Part shown: positions 1 to 6,993 of the stretch, in pieces
Position numbering within the stretch: the stretch's first letter is position 1
Layout of the letters: every line of letters begins with the position of its first letter
NCBI GenBank assembly: GCA_030150135.1
Contig: JASLGO010000120.1
Coordinates: forward strand, 1-32,986
Direction of reading: 5' to 3'
Length of the DNA: 32,986 bases
Source of the DNA: Aquirhabdus sp.
GTDB taxonomy: Bacteria > Pseudomonadota > Gammaproteobacteria > Pseudomonadales > Moraxellaceae
Notes under the pieces: model-generated
Database searches by the model: none
Told to the model about the DNA's origin: nothing
The model's input: only the letters and a program-made list of their open reading frames with translations
Program-made: the position numbers and the translations under genes

Positions 1-566
1 AATTTTCAGCAAAGAGATCAAAATTGCAATACACTTTGGTCATCAAGTGAGAGTGTAATCAACAGTCGTGGTGTCCAATTCAAACGCAAATGAATAATCA
101 TATCAAATAAGAGTAGATGTCCATTTCGATGAGAATATGCACTCAAACAGCAAAAACCACAATATTCCAAGCTCAACTTTCAAAGGAATACTCATCCTGA
201 CCTCAATAATTCAATTTTCTCATCAACACGTATCCAAACAAAACCTCTCGTCCCTTTTCACCTCAATAGCTATTTTATTGGGATATTTTTTAGCAAATGG
301 ATGTATTGAAAAAGTGGGTATATTTTTACAGTGCAATAGGAGTGGCAAACCTCACTGATCCTCGAGAGGGAACTGACTTTTTCGATAACGACTTGCGCTC
401 AAAAGCTTAAGAGATTGGTGCATATTTTTTCAAAAAAAAATCGCATTTAATTAAAAATAAATCTCGTAGCCATTGCAAAAATTTATTTTGCAGCGATGTC
501 GTAGAAGAATATTTTTTCAGCTGTGGTTATAGTTTCTCTATCGAAATACACCACGGAAAACGTCAC
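1..566. other. Non-coding left edge of island
   Basis: I see no gene that I can support here. A 73-codon open frame at 137-358 has no ribosome site and a composition like translated AT-rich DNA. The segment from about 420 to 530 is very AT-rich. A possible weak promoter for the next gene is TTTGCA at 487-492 with TATTTT at 510-515, spaced by 17 bases. No tRNA, integrase or attachment core is visible, so the left end of the element must lie outside the window. Confidence 0.5.
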
Positions 567-827
567 ATGAAAACCGAATTACCCGCAATTCTCCGCATTA
601 AGGAGGTCATAGCTTATACAGGGCTATCACGTTCGACGATCTATGCCCGCATGGATAAAAAGTCTAGCCAATACGATGAAAACTTTCCATTGCAAATTCG
701 TCTTGGTGGAGCGACAAGCTCAGCCGTGGGCTGGGTTGCTAGTGAAATCAACAAATGGATCGAATCTCAGTCTTCTAATCGGTCACTAGAACCGACTATG
801 CAGGCAACTAAACTGGGGCAGCAGTAA
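567..827 (+). CDS. AlpA-family phage/island transcriptional regulator
   Basis: An 86-residue protein with the AlpA/excisionase winged-helix pattern. The N-terminal strand LRIKEVIAYTGLSRSTIYAR (residues 10-29) is the recognition helix-turn-helix of the MerR/AlpA superfamily. It is followed by FPLQIRLGG and by VGWVASEINKWIESQ (residues 55-69), the usual C-terminal helix of AlpA proteins. The length is a little above the family norm of 60-75 because of a polar tail. GGAAA lies 8 bases before the ATG. AlpA proteins activate excision or early genes of P4-like satellites and genomic islands; here the gene stands upstream of the replication-like gene, which fits control of element excision or replication. 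The family assignment is strong; the target is inferred. Confidence 0.9.
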   Translation: MKTELPAILRIKEVIAYTGLSRSTIYARMDKKSSQYDENFPLQIRLGGATSSAVGWVASEINKWIESQSSNRSLEPTMQATKLGQQ

Positions 828-1203
828 AGCCACTCATTCTTAGCAACAGAGAATATGTCAGGAACTAACTTGACTTTCAACAATAGGCATTAGGGAGGGA
901 AATAAAGTTTTTTTGATACAGGTTAGCTGGCTATTTACATCAGAAATTAGGAGGGCGAATTCTGTAATTTAATTTAATTAAGCTGTATACGATTTATATA
1001 TTCAACCTTAGTTTACTAAGATTGATTAGAAAGAATATTTAATAAGAGAATGCTAATTATTCAATATTCAGAAAGTTAATGATCATATTTCGTATGTGAG
1101 GGAGAGCTATTGCCAAAATTCAGGGTTGGAGCTGATTTTTGCGAGATGACTGCCTCACCTGCGAGTGATCTTACCATTAATTTTTTATCAAGAGAATCTA
1201 GTT
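828..1203. other. AT-rich spacer before the Gp2-like gene
   Basis: No gene is supported. The stretch is very AT-rich between about 960 and 1080, as is common for promoter or origin DNA. I found no convincing iteron array or perfect promoter. The open frame of the next gene extends to an ATG at 1165, but that start has no ribosome site. Confidence 0.4.
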
Positions 1204-2448
1204 ATGAACAACTTCGCTAACCACAACCCAGTTCACATGCTTGACGAAAGTAACCTAGCCTACATAGCTAAGCAAGGAGGGGATGCAATTCTTGCCCGTG
1301 TAGAAGATGTCAATCTTGTCTACACACTATTACGAGTAGAGAAAATATCGGAAAAGCTTGGTCGTAAGATTGATAAACTCTTTAATACCATATCTACACC
1401 TTCGGGCAGTCGGATAAAAGCAACCACAGAAGGACAAGCTGTGATTAATGCATTACGAACAATAGAATATTTGACTGGTCGATATCCATTTCACGAGTTT
1501 AATCCCTACGTCGAAGTATTTGTGAGTTGCTACAAGCAATCCAACTTACAATACATACTGCCAGATTTTGAAATACAGGTGAATACACAGCAGCATGTCG
1601 TTGTGGAAGAACTTAATAAATTCGTGTACGCGGTACGCTCAGGAATTAATGATCCTGTCTTTAAACGAAAAATAAACAGTTTTAAGCGTGTAGTAAATAA
1701 AAACTACGCTAGCCTAAATCAGTACATCAGTGCTCAGTTTTTGAATCACGCTCGATTACTGGTACTCCGTATCGATTTTGCATATCAAGGTGGAGGAATT
1801 AGTTCATTCTTTGAAAATAATCAGGATATTCCTCCCGCCGTCTCCTATGAAGAAGTTAGGCAGCATCGAGATCAATTGATTACAGCAATCAAAAAGGATT
1901 TGTGCAAAGAATCTCTAGTAGGCTACGCATGGAAACTGGAATACGGTCTGATGAAGGGATATCACACTCACATGATATTCTTTTTAGATGGCTCTAAAGT
2001 TCGAGAAGATATCACTATTGCAGACATGATCGGCCATCATTGGGTCAATGAAATTACGGGGGGGCGCGGGCTTTTCTATAATTGCAATCGAGCAAAACAC
2101 AGATACAAGTCCTGTGGGATTGGGATGATCTCTCATCACGAGGTTGATAAAATAAAAGGGCTTCGACTAGCTGCACAATACATTACGAAAACGGAATATT
2201 ACATGCAATTCGTCATTACACGGGTTGCCCCTACCCATGTGAAAGATCGCACCTTCGGCAAAGGAATCATGCCAAAACTAACAAATATAAAGCGAGGTAG
2301 ACCTAGAAGTTTAACGTCACTTTATCCATCCATGCCATGGGATTCTCCTCAGTTAGACCCGACATGGATTATTCGTGATCTACCTGATCTCCAATCACCA
2401 ATTATGCCCCCTAACGCGAGTAGGATTGGTTATGAAGGAGTAAGGTAA
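1204..2448 (+). CDS. YagK/YfjJ (inovirus Gp2-type) replication-like protein
   Basis: A 414-residue protein of the YagK/YfjJ C-terminal domain family, related to the Gp2 replication proteins of filamentous phages. The domain spans roughly residues 175-350. LLVLRIDFAY (185-194) is the first core strand, GYHTHMIFFLDG (252-263) carries the paired histidines at the place of an HUH metal site, and AAQYITKTEYYM (323-334) is the tyrosine-bearing helix expected to act in nicking. The N-terminal 170 residues are not recognised. I chose ATG 1204 over 1165 because AAGAGA lies just upstream. The stop codon overlaps the next start (TAATG), so the two genes are translationally coupled. A role in rolling-circle-type replication of the excised element is inferred. 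The second U position is a threonine rather than a hydrophobic residue, so catalytic competence is uncertain. Confidence 0.8.
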   Translation: MNNFANHNPVHMLDESNLAYIAKQGGDAILARVEDVNLVYTLLRVEKISEKLGRKIDKLFNTISTPSGSRIKATTEGQAVINALRTIEYLTGRYPFHEFNPYVEVFVSCYKQSNLQYILPDFEIQVNTQQHVVVEELNKFVYAVRSGINDPVFKRKINSFKRVVNKNYASLNQYISAQFLNHARLLVLRIDFAYQGGGISSFFENNQDIPPAVSYEEVRQHRDQLITAIKKDLCKESLVGYAWKLEYGLMKGYHTHMIFFLDGSKVREDITIADMIGHHWVNEITGGRGLFYNCNRAKHRYKSCGIGMISHHEVDKIKGLRLAAQYITKTEYYMQFVITRVAPTHVKDRTFGKGIMPKLTNIKRGRPRSLTSLYPSMPWDSPQLDPTWIIRDLPDLQSPIMPPNASRIGYEGVR

Positions 2449-2705
2449 TGATAGATTTCTATGACGACGACTACGAAAATAATGATCACCCTGAATATGA
2501 AGAGTATTATTTCAGCGATCAACTGCCATCTGAAGATGCTGAAGAATGTCAGTTCTGTGTACTACCCGCAGACGATGTGTATGATGGGATGTATCTTTGT
2601 ATGCATCACTACAATTTATACACCAGTGCGATTGATGAGATACTTGAGGAAGTAGAAGAACGGAAACGCAAAACAACTAAAAAATACAGCTCCTACTTTA
2701 GCTGA
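2448..2705 (+). CDS. Small acidic Cys/His protein coupled to the Gp2-like gene
   Basis: An 85-residue protein, strongly acidic in its first 32 residues (runs of D and E), then ECQFC at about 33-36 and LCMHH at about 50-54. The spacing CxxC...CxHH resembles a small zinc-binding knuckle. The C-terminus is basic (ERKRKTTKK). I do not recognise a family. The gene starts at the last base of the preceding stop codon, so it is probably made with the Gp2-like protein and may be an accessory to it. Another open frame overlapping it (2461-2655) looks like a shadow. Confidence 0.7.
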   Translation: MIDFYDDDYENNDHPEYEEYYFSDQLPSEDAEECQFCVLPADDVYDGMYLCMHHYNLYTSAIDEILEEVEERKRKTTKKYSSYFS

Positions 2706-2745
2706 TAACTTGAAAAATGCGGCAAATTCAGGTGGTCGTTGTACA

Positions 2746-2773
2746 AATGAATCTCACCTTCGTGAGGTTCATT
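2746..2773. repeat. 12-bp hairpin downstream of the replication gene pair
   Basis: AATGAATCTCAC at 2746-2757 pairs with GTGAGGTTCATT at 2762-2773 around a CTTC tetraloop, with one G-T wobble. No T-run follows on either strand, so it is not a standard rho-independent terminator. It lies 40 bases after the Gp2-like/accessory pair and before a separate, typical terminator. It could be a replication-origin cruciform or an mRNA-end stabiliser. Confidence 0.6.
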
Positions 2774-2847
2774 AGGTCACAAGACTTAATTAGCTTATTG
2801 ATGCAAAGAGCCGTAGACAAAACCAGAGGTGATCACTATTCAGAAAA

Positions 2848-2880
2848 AAGAAAACCCGCATAACGCTTGCGGGTTTTCTT
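2848..2880. terminator. Strong bidirectional terminator
   Basis: AAGAAAACCCGC (2848-2859) pairs perfectly with GCGGGTTTTCTT (2869-2880) around a 9-base loop. The GC core is flanked by A and T runs, so it can end transcripts from both sides. It closes the 567-2705 plus-strand module. Confidence 0.9.
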
Positions 2881-3138
2881 CTAAAATCAATCTTAGGAGT
2901 TGCCTTTCTTGGCTTTGTCTAGGTGGGCAGAATCTGCCGCAGTAGGTTAACATAACAAGAGATTAAAGATGTCATGAAAGTCATGCTTTCAGCATAATGA
3001 AGACTCAGAATGAAATCTAGTTTTTTAAAACTTTACATTATTTTGATTCAATAGCTCAAACCTGATCTGACAGTTGTCAATATGTGATCAATGCACTCCC
3101 GTTACATTTGAGCTAAATTCTTGAATATATGTAGCTAT
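2881..3138. other. Non-coding spacer, possible gene relic
   Basis: No intact gene. On the minus strand, about 2897-2944, a 16-codon run ending in a stop reads TAADSAHLDKAKKGNS and looks protein-like, but it is preceded by an in-frame stop. It could be the tail of a decayed gene or chance. The remainder is AT-rich without recognisable signals. Confidence 0.35.
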
Positions 3139-3185
3139 AAAAAAGCATCCTTCAAATTAGACTAGGTGTCCAATTTGAAGGATGC
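3139..3185 (-). terminator. Rho-independent terminator of the HTH-like gene
   Basis: A perfect 14-bp stem: GCATCCTTCAAATT (3145-3158) with AATTTGAAGGATGC (3172-3185), loop of 13. On the minus strand it is followed by six T (3144-3139). It lies 20 bases after the stop codon at 3206. Confidence 0.9.
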
Positions 3186-3205
3186 AGATCACAGGTTGTA
3201 GACTT

Positions 3206-3895
3206 TTACTTTGTTCTAGGTAATTGGTCTTTAATATTCCAAAGAGGATCATTGCGATCAATGGTCTTTGGAACAGGATTGTTGGCATCGTCAATGAAAA
3301 CCTGATACGGCATTGAATTGTTCAATTTGAGGATAATACGACGACATAGGCGAACAATATTGACCATGTCTTCATACTGCAATGAGTCATCTCGGGGGAC
3401 TGCCTCTTTGAATAAATTTTCACCGAGTTTGACTTTAAGATAATCTCGCAGCCTAGTTGACTGACGAACGTAGAAATGCATGTACTGATTTCTATCCAAG
3501 ATATTATCCACATCCATAACTTCCATTCCTAGACCCTGTGTAAATACCTCAATGAGCTCTTTGAGCTTAGGAGAATCATTAGGACGGATGCAGGGTTCCA
3601 CGGATAAGACATAACTCCCAGAATACCCTTTTTTAGGCGGTTTTCTTGACTCAAGCTGTTTGTCAATAGCCTTGATAGCCAATTGCGCCTGAAGCAAGCG
3701 ATGTTCGGCAAAACTCCGTAGCTGCATCCAGACCTCATGTGGGATCGTGGCCGTAGCTTGTTTATAATGAACTATACGTCTTCTATCGACTCCTAAGACG
3801 CTAGCCATTTCAGATTGCCATGACTGTCCTAGTAGCCATAATCCGACGTTCATAAAGGTGTTCGACTCATTAGAGTTGAAAGAGGCTTCGTTCAT
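3206..3895 (-). CDS. Hypothetical protein with N-terminal HTH-like segment
   Basis: A 229-residue protein. Residues about 15-55 read as a helix-turn-helix: SWQSEMASVLGVDRRRIVHY, followed by IPHEVWMQLRSF and a basic helix. This pattern is seen in small DNA-binding proteins of islands and plasmids. The rest is basic and I do not recognise it. The open frame reaches 3913, but AAGGA lies 8 bases before ATG 3895 and the upstream ATG has none. The gene has its own near-consensus promoter (3980-4008), a 12-base inverted repeat just upstream of its ribosome site, and its own terminator. It is therefore a self-contained and possibly self-regulated unit. DNA binding is inferred only. Confidence 0.75.
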   Translation of the reverse strand: MNEASFNSNESNTFMNVGLWLLGQSWQSEMASVLGVDRRRIVHYKQATATIPHEVWMQLRSFAEHRLLQAQLAIKAIDKQLESRKPPKKGYSGSYVLSVEPCIRPNDSPKLKELIEVFTQGLGMEVMDVDNILDRNQYMHFYVRQSTRLRDYLKVKLGENLFKEAVPRDDSLQYEDMVNIVRLCRRIILKLNNSMPYQVFIDDANNPVPKTIDRNDPLWNIKDQLPRTK

Positions 3896-3907
3896 AAAAT
3901 TTATCCT

Positions 3908-3923
3908 TAGCATTGCTATGCTA
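3908..3923. promoter_or_regulatory. Inverted repeat at the leader of the HTH-like gene
   Basis: TAGCAT (3908-3913) and ATGCTA (3918-3923) form a perfect inverted repeat with a 4-base spacer. It touches the minus-strand ribosome site AAGGAT (3908-3903). It could be an operator for the encoded HTH-like protein or an mRNA hairpin limiting translation. Confidence 0.45.
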
Positions 3924-3979
3924 TAGTTGATTTCAGTTAAAAATACATCTGCCCGGATTGTTGCAAATTTCCCATTAAC

Positions 3980-4008
3980 AACATAGCTGTTTATTAGTTA
4001 TCCGTCAA
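3980..4008 (-). promoter_or_regulatory. Sigma-70 promoter of the HTH-like gene
   Basis: On the minus strand: TTGACG (4008-4003), 17 bases, TATGTT (3985-3980). Transcription would begin near 3973, giving a leader of about 77 bases before ATG 3895. Confidence 0.7.
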
Positions 4009-4033
4009 GCATTGTTAGTTATCTAAAGTCGAT

Positions 4034-4067
4034 AAAAAAATAATGGAGGCATTAGCCTCCATTATTT
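4034..4067 (-). terminator. Rho-independent terminator of the lipoprotein gene
   Basis: A 13-bp perfect stem: AAATAATGGAGGC (4038-4050) with GCCTCCATTATTT (4055-4067), 4-base loop. On the minus strand it leads into a run of seven T (4040-4034). It ends the minus-strand transcript of the envelope genes. Confidence 0.88.
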
Positions 4068-4087
4068 GCATACAAATAGAACGTTGA

Positions 4088-4642
4088 TTATTCTGCGTTG
4101 TCTAACTCCGACACACATGACACATTATCCTTATCCGCCTGAACATCACTACACGAACTGTCCATTTTTCCATTGATCATTCTGAAAACCTTTCCATCTT
4201 TGAATAGTAGAGCTGTACTGTCTTTCAGTTGAATCGGATTGGTAAATTTACCTTTGAATGAAGTGACAAAATGCGGACTCTCCCCAAAATTACTGTGAAT
4301 CTCCTTTAGAGTTGTGAATCCATTATCTTGAATGGTGATCTTTTGAACAGTTTGCGCCCCACCATCAAAATTGAATTCTTTCGTTCCAACAAAAGGCGGT
4401 AATTGATCTGGCGCTGCGTCTGTGACAGCAGGCTGATTTACAGGCTGAGTCGATGATGCTGGTGCAGAGGCAACCAGATTGCCCTTGTGATCGACTGCCC
4501 AATCGGCAGGATTGGTTGCCATGATTGCGGATGCTGAAGGTGATGTTGCAGTGGCTGATGTATTGCTGTTGTCCTTATGGCTACAGGCTGTCAGCGATGC
4601 GATGACGATGGCTAAGGTTGCAGCATTCAGTTTGTTTGACAT
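4088..4642 (-). CDS. Putative lipoprotein
   Basis: A 184-residue exported protein. A short basic N-terminus is followed by a hydrophobic stretch and the lipobox LTAC, so Cys20 should be lipidated. A Ser/Ala/Thr/Pro-rich linker (about 21-85) follows, then a soluble domain (about 88-184) with regular short strands such as FVTSFKGKFTNPIQL and LLFKDGKVFRMING. Two late cysteines (SCSDV and VSCVS) may form a disulphide. I do not recognise the family. The ribosome site AGGAA lies 8 bases before the ATG. It is the third minus-strand gene after the DUF2628 and DUF1566 genes and may be co-transcribed with them, although the 123-base gap leaves room for its own promoter. Confidence 0.8.
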   Translation of the reverse strand: MSNKLNAATLAIVIASLTACSHKDNSNTSATATSPSASAIMATNPADWAVDHKGNLVASAPASSTQPVNQPAVTDAAPDQLPPFVGTKEFNFDGGAQTVQKITIQDNGFTTLKEIHSNFGESPHFVTSFKGKFTNPIQLKDSTALLFKDGKVFRMINGKMDSSCSDVQADKDNVSCVSELDNAE

Positions 4643-4765
4643 GATGAAATTCCTAATCTTTAAATGGATGAATAAATGAGATTGGTGTAAATCTCTTTCA
4701 CTTTAGTAATGTGGATCTGAGTTATTTTGGGATCTTAGGTCATGAATCATTAATGCTTTGATCAC

Positions 4766-5848
4766 TTACTTGATTGGAGTCAGGTCATTGCGGTTAACCC
4801 AGACTTCGTCACCCACAACCTTTTGCGACAATCTGCAATAAGGATCAACTCCTGTACTCATCTCGGTGCAAACGTTCTTATAGGTTTGAACTTTGACAAG
4901 ATTTCCTTTGACCTCAATAACTAATCCTTGAGAAGTACGATCCCCTTCCCTGACGTTTTGACGTAGGTTCGCAGTCTTGCGGTTTAAATTATCTTGCCAA
5001 GCCTTAGCTTCCTTTGCTCTCAAGGCTGGAAGTTTCAAAACAGTAGTAGCAACCTGAAGTGCTTGCGGAAATGAACTTGCTTTAGAAGTGTTACCACCTC
5101 GGACAAGACGGATCTTGTATGGCGTCGTTGGTATTTCAGAACCAGAATAGGCTAATGGAAAATATTGAGTTTTAGAGTAATTGAATTTGAAGGAAGAAGA
5201 CCATTCATTAAAAGACCCAAAATCCCCTACGTCAAACTTAAAATGATTAGGTAAGACATGAAGTGGTCTTTGCTGATTTTGATCCTTACGGCATGCTAGA
5301 ACATGTAAATTACTAGAATCATTTTCCATGTCATATAACGGTTCTCCATACATTGGAGCATCGAATCCTGTGGAACATCTCATAATTCCCAGATACTCAC
5401 TCATGGATGGAACACGCCAGTCATTGTGACCATCAAGCCGAGCATCCCTTGCGGCAAGCATGGCGTGTGGCCAGTCAAATTGTGTGGGGGTCCCAATACA
5501 ATCACTGCCACTCCATGTTTCCCCAACACGACACATGCTCCAGATCAGACCTGTATTTGGGTCATGCCATAAGCCTTTAGCAAGGTATGCCTGATCTTCG
5601 GCACTTAGGGGTGCGGATTGAACGGGCTGTGCCTGTTGTGCTGGTGGCATGGTTGAGTCTGGCTGAGTTGGCGTTCCCACATTGGTATTGGTCGGTGCGA
5701 TTGCGCGTTTAATATAGCCACCTAACAAATTCCCAATAGCAGTGCCAAGGTCTTGATCTGGCTGAGTTGAGTCATCGGCAAATACAGGCAAGCTGCATAA
5801 GGACAGCATTAGTCCATAGACAGGCGCTTTACTGAATTGAAATCGCAT
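4766..5848 (-). CDS. Exported DUF1566 (Lcl-like) domain protein
   Basis: A 360-residue protein with a clear signal peptide (residues 1-24, cleavage after PVFA). A Pro/Gln-rich linker follows. The DUF1566 domain begins near residue 92: WHDPNTGLIWSMC, then FDWPHAMLAARDARLDGHNDWRVPSMSEY, and closes with YKIRLVRGGN near 250. This WxDxxTGLxW...DWRxP...RLVRGG pattern defines the family, which is found in secreted adhesion or surface proteins. The C-terminal 100 residues contain a charged helix and a compact region (VKVQTYKNVCTEMSTG...VWVNRNDLTPIK) that I do not recognise. AAGGAA precedes the ATG by 7 bases. The upstream DUF2628 gene ends 15 bases earlier, so they are probably one operon. The function is unknown. 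Confidence 0.85.
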   Translation of the reverse strand: MRFQFSKAPVYGLMLSLCSLPVFADDSTQPDQDLGTAIGNLLGGYIKRAIAPTNTNVGTPTQPDSTMPPAQQAQPVQSAPLSAEDQAYLAKGLWHDPNTGLIWSMCRVGETWSGSDCIGTPTQFDWPHAMLAARDARLDGHNDWRVPSMSEYLGIMRCSTGFDAPMYGEPLYDMENDSSNLHVLACRKDQNQQRPLHVLPNHFKFDVGDFGSFNEWSSSFKFNYSKTQYFPLAYSGSEIPTTPYKIRLVRGGNTSKASSFPQALQVATTVLKLPALRAKEAKAWQDNLNRKTANLRQNVREGDRTSQGLVIEVKGNLVKVQTYKNVCTEMSTGVDPYCRLSQKVVGDEVWVNRNDLTPIK

Positions 5849-5863
5849 GTGAATTCCTTTCTT

Positions 5864-6232
5864 TTATATTGTTGTCGAATTGAGTTGGGCTGAGGTGTAC
5901 AGTGCTGCTGCGCCATCTGCTGATGAGGCTGAGATTGTTTTTTTGAATTCATAGCCTTTAGATAGGAGGTGTTTGTCTTTGTATTTACTGTTGCCTTTAA
6001 GACCGTAGTCAACCGAAGTAAACAAGTACGCACCCATAAAAGCTGCTCCTAAATCAAAATAGGAAAACAGAAAATATAGAATCAGAAGAAGTCCCCCTGT
6101 TTCCGCAGCTTTACCCCACATCTTGTTTTCGAGTGCCCAAAAGACGGTGAAGAAGAAGCCTAACCAACACCATCCTTGTTTAACTGCTTTTACGTCGCCA
6201 GCGTTATTGGCGTATATCTTGTATTCTTTCAT
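5864..6232 (-). CDS. DUF2628 inner-membrane protein
   Basis: A 122-residue protein with the DUF2628 signature GWCWLGFFFTVFWALENKMW (residues 20-39), followed by a hydrophobic stretch (about 46-72), so one or two membrane segments. The C-terminus is polar with a Ser/Ala-rich tail. Members of the family are small membrane proteins of unknown role, often next to exported proteins. GGGAA directly precedes the ATG, which is closer than ideal. It is the first gene of the minus-strand envelope trio. Confidence 0.8.
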   Translation of the reverse strand: MKEYKIYANNAGDVKAVKQGWCWLGFFFTVFWALENKMWGKAAETGGLLLILYFLFSYFDLGAAFMGAYLFTSVDYGLKGNSKYKDKHLLSKGYEFKKTISASSADGAAALYTSAQLNSTTI

Positions 6233-6419
6233 TTCCCTGTACCTTGATTATGATGTTCCTATTAAGTGAATGCGCCGTACATGCATGCAGAAACAGGACG
6301 CGCATGGGGTGTCAGTGCACTTAGTCAGCACAGCAACATATTTCAGGCGATCAAAAAGAAAGTGCCTGATTCAGTTCGAAGCTAAATTGATAAATTTGTA
6401 GTTAAAGCTTCAGTTCAAT
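6233..6419. other. Spacer with inverted repeat, possible decayed coding DNA
   Basis: ATGCGC (6270-6275) and GCGCAT (6300-6305) are an inverted repeat around a GTACATGCATGC core. Reading the minus strand in frame with the small ORF at 6420-6542, the sequence continues with protein-like runs broken by several stops (for example FSFELNQALSF). This suggests that a longer ancestral gene may have decayed. No intact gene is present. Confidence 0.3.
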
Positions 6420-6542
6420 TCAGGTCTGGGTTAAAAGTCGTTTTCGGTGAGCTTGGGATTGAATAAAAAGATTGGCGTTGACGGCAAAGGCGTCAGAATA
6501 AGATGGGCTTTTTAAAGACGTAGAAAGCGTGATATTAGTCAT
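6420..6542 (-). CDS. Small 40-residue ORF after the structured RNA
   Basis: This ORF starts MTNITLSTSLKSPSYSDAFA and ends in a basic tail (AHRKRLLTQT). AGGAAG lies 6 bases before its ATG (6542), a good site. It lies immediately downstream, on the minus strand, of the GC-rich folded segment at 6614-6768, so that segment may be its leader. From memory, related GC-rich leaders and short ORFs occur near Ash/Icd-like proteins of P4-type satellites; I cannot confirm homology. It may be a real microprotein or the 5' remnant of a longer gene. Confidence 0.4.
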   Translation of the reverse strand: MTNITLSTSLKSPSYSDAFAVNANLFIQSQAHRKRLLTQT

Positions 6543-6613
6543 GATGACTTCCTGAGTAGTGATTAAAATCCTACCAGCTCACTGCTAAATGAGGGTGGCA
6601 GAACGGAAGCGGG

Positions 6614-6768
6614 TTAGCAGACTGGTCACTCAAGCACCCAGCACGCGCGAACGCGTCCCCCTCCCGTTCCACCGCAGAGGGGGATACGAAAAGGACGCAC
6701 AAAAACGGCATACGCCGCTGTGCGCTGAGTGGCTCGGTCTGCTAAAACCGACTGGCGATGTAGGCCAG
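6614..6768. ncRNA. Candidate structured RNA, GC-rich multibranch fold
   Basis: An island of high GC in AT-rich DNA with nested complementarity. The closing stem is TTAGCAGAC (6614-6622) with GTCTGCTAA (6737-6745), 9 bp. Inside it CACTCA (6627-6632) pairs with TGAGTG (6726-6731). Three hairpins sit in the enclosed loop: ACGCG/CGCGT (6643-6647/6652-6656, CGAA loop), CCCCCT/AGGGGG (6657-6662/6678-6683), and CGCAC/GTGCG (6696-6700/6720-6724) with inner CGGC/GCCG (6706-6709/6714-6717). A fourth hairpin follows: CTGGC/GCCAG (6752-6756/6764-6768). The strand is undecided. The minus strand would place it as leader of the 40-residue ORF. Similar GC-rich segments recur, as I remember, in P4-like satellites overlapping the so-called Ash ORFs. 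Confidence 0.6.
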
Positions 6769-6775
6769 CTAGGAA

Positions 6776-6805
6776 AGGATACATGGCTGGATTGACTTGC
6801 GTCAA
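6776..6805 (-). promoter_or_regulatory. Possible minus-strand promoter for the structured RNA
   Basis: On the minus strand, TTGACG (6805-6800), 18 bases, TATCCT (6781-6776). TTGAC and GTCAA (6792-6796 and 6801-6805) also form an inverted repeat over the -35 box. The match is weak and rests mainly on its position just before the folded segment. Confidence 0.25.
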
Positions 6806-6924
6806 TGAGCATGAATGGACTAATTTGAAAATTAAAGTTGCAGGCATAGCAATAAAACTACTCTACCATTATGATTAGCTAAATGCTGATCGATAACCAT
6901 CAAGCGATTAGACGTATTGATAAA

Positions 6925-6953
6925 CTATTGTTCATAGGTCAAAGGCTTATAAT
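6925..6953 (+). promoter_or_regulatory. Probable promoter of the two-gene module
   Basis: A perfect -10 box TATAAT at 6948-6953 lies 41 bases before the GTG start at 6994. The -35 region is weak (CTATTG at 6925-6930, spacing 17). The position fits a short leader. Confidence 0.45.
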
Positions 6954-6993
6954 TTTTTTCGAATATCAAGAATCTTAAATCAAGGAAATAGAT

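Noticed and set aside
137..358. 73-codon plus-strand open frame
   Set aside because: No ribosome site, low-complexity translated AT-rich sequence, no recognisable motif.
2897..2944. Protein-like 16-codon tail on the minus strand
   Set aside because: Preceded by an in-frame stop and too short to call a pseudogene; mentioned only in the spacer entry.
6589..6847. Overlapping frames on both strands across the GC-rich segment (68, 73 and 60 codons)
   Set aside because: They are better explained by the nested stems of a structured RNA. Their Gly/Arg/Cys-rich translations resemble the often mis-called Ash-like ORFs, and none has a good ribosome site.
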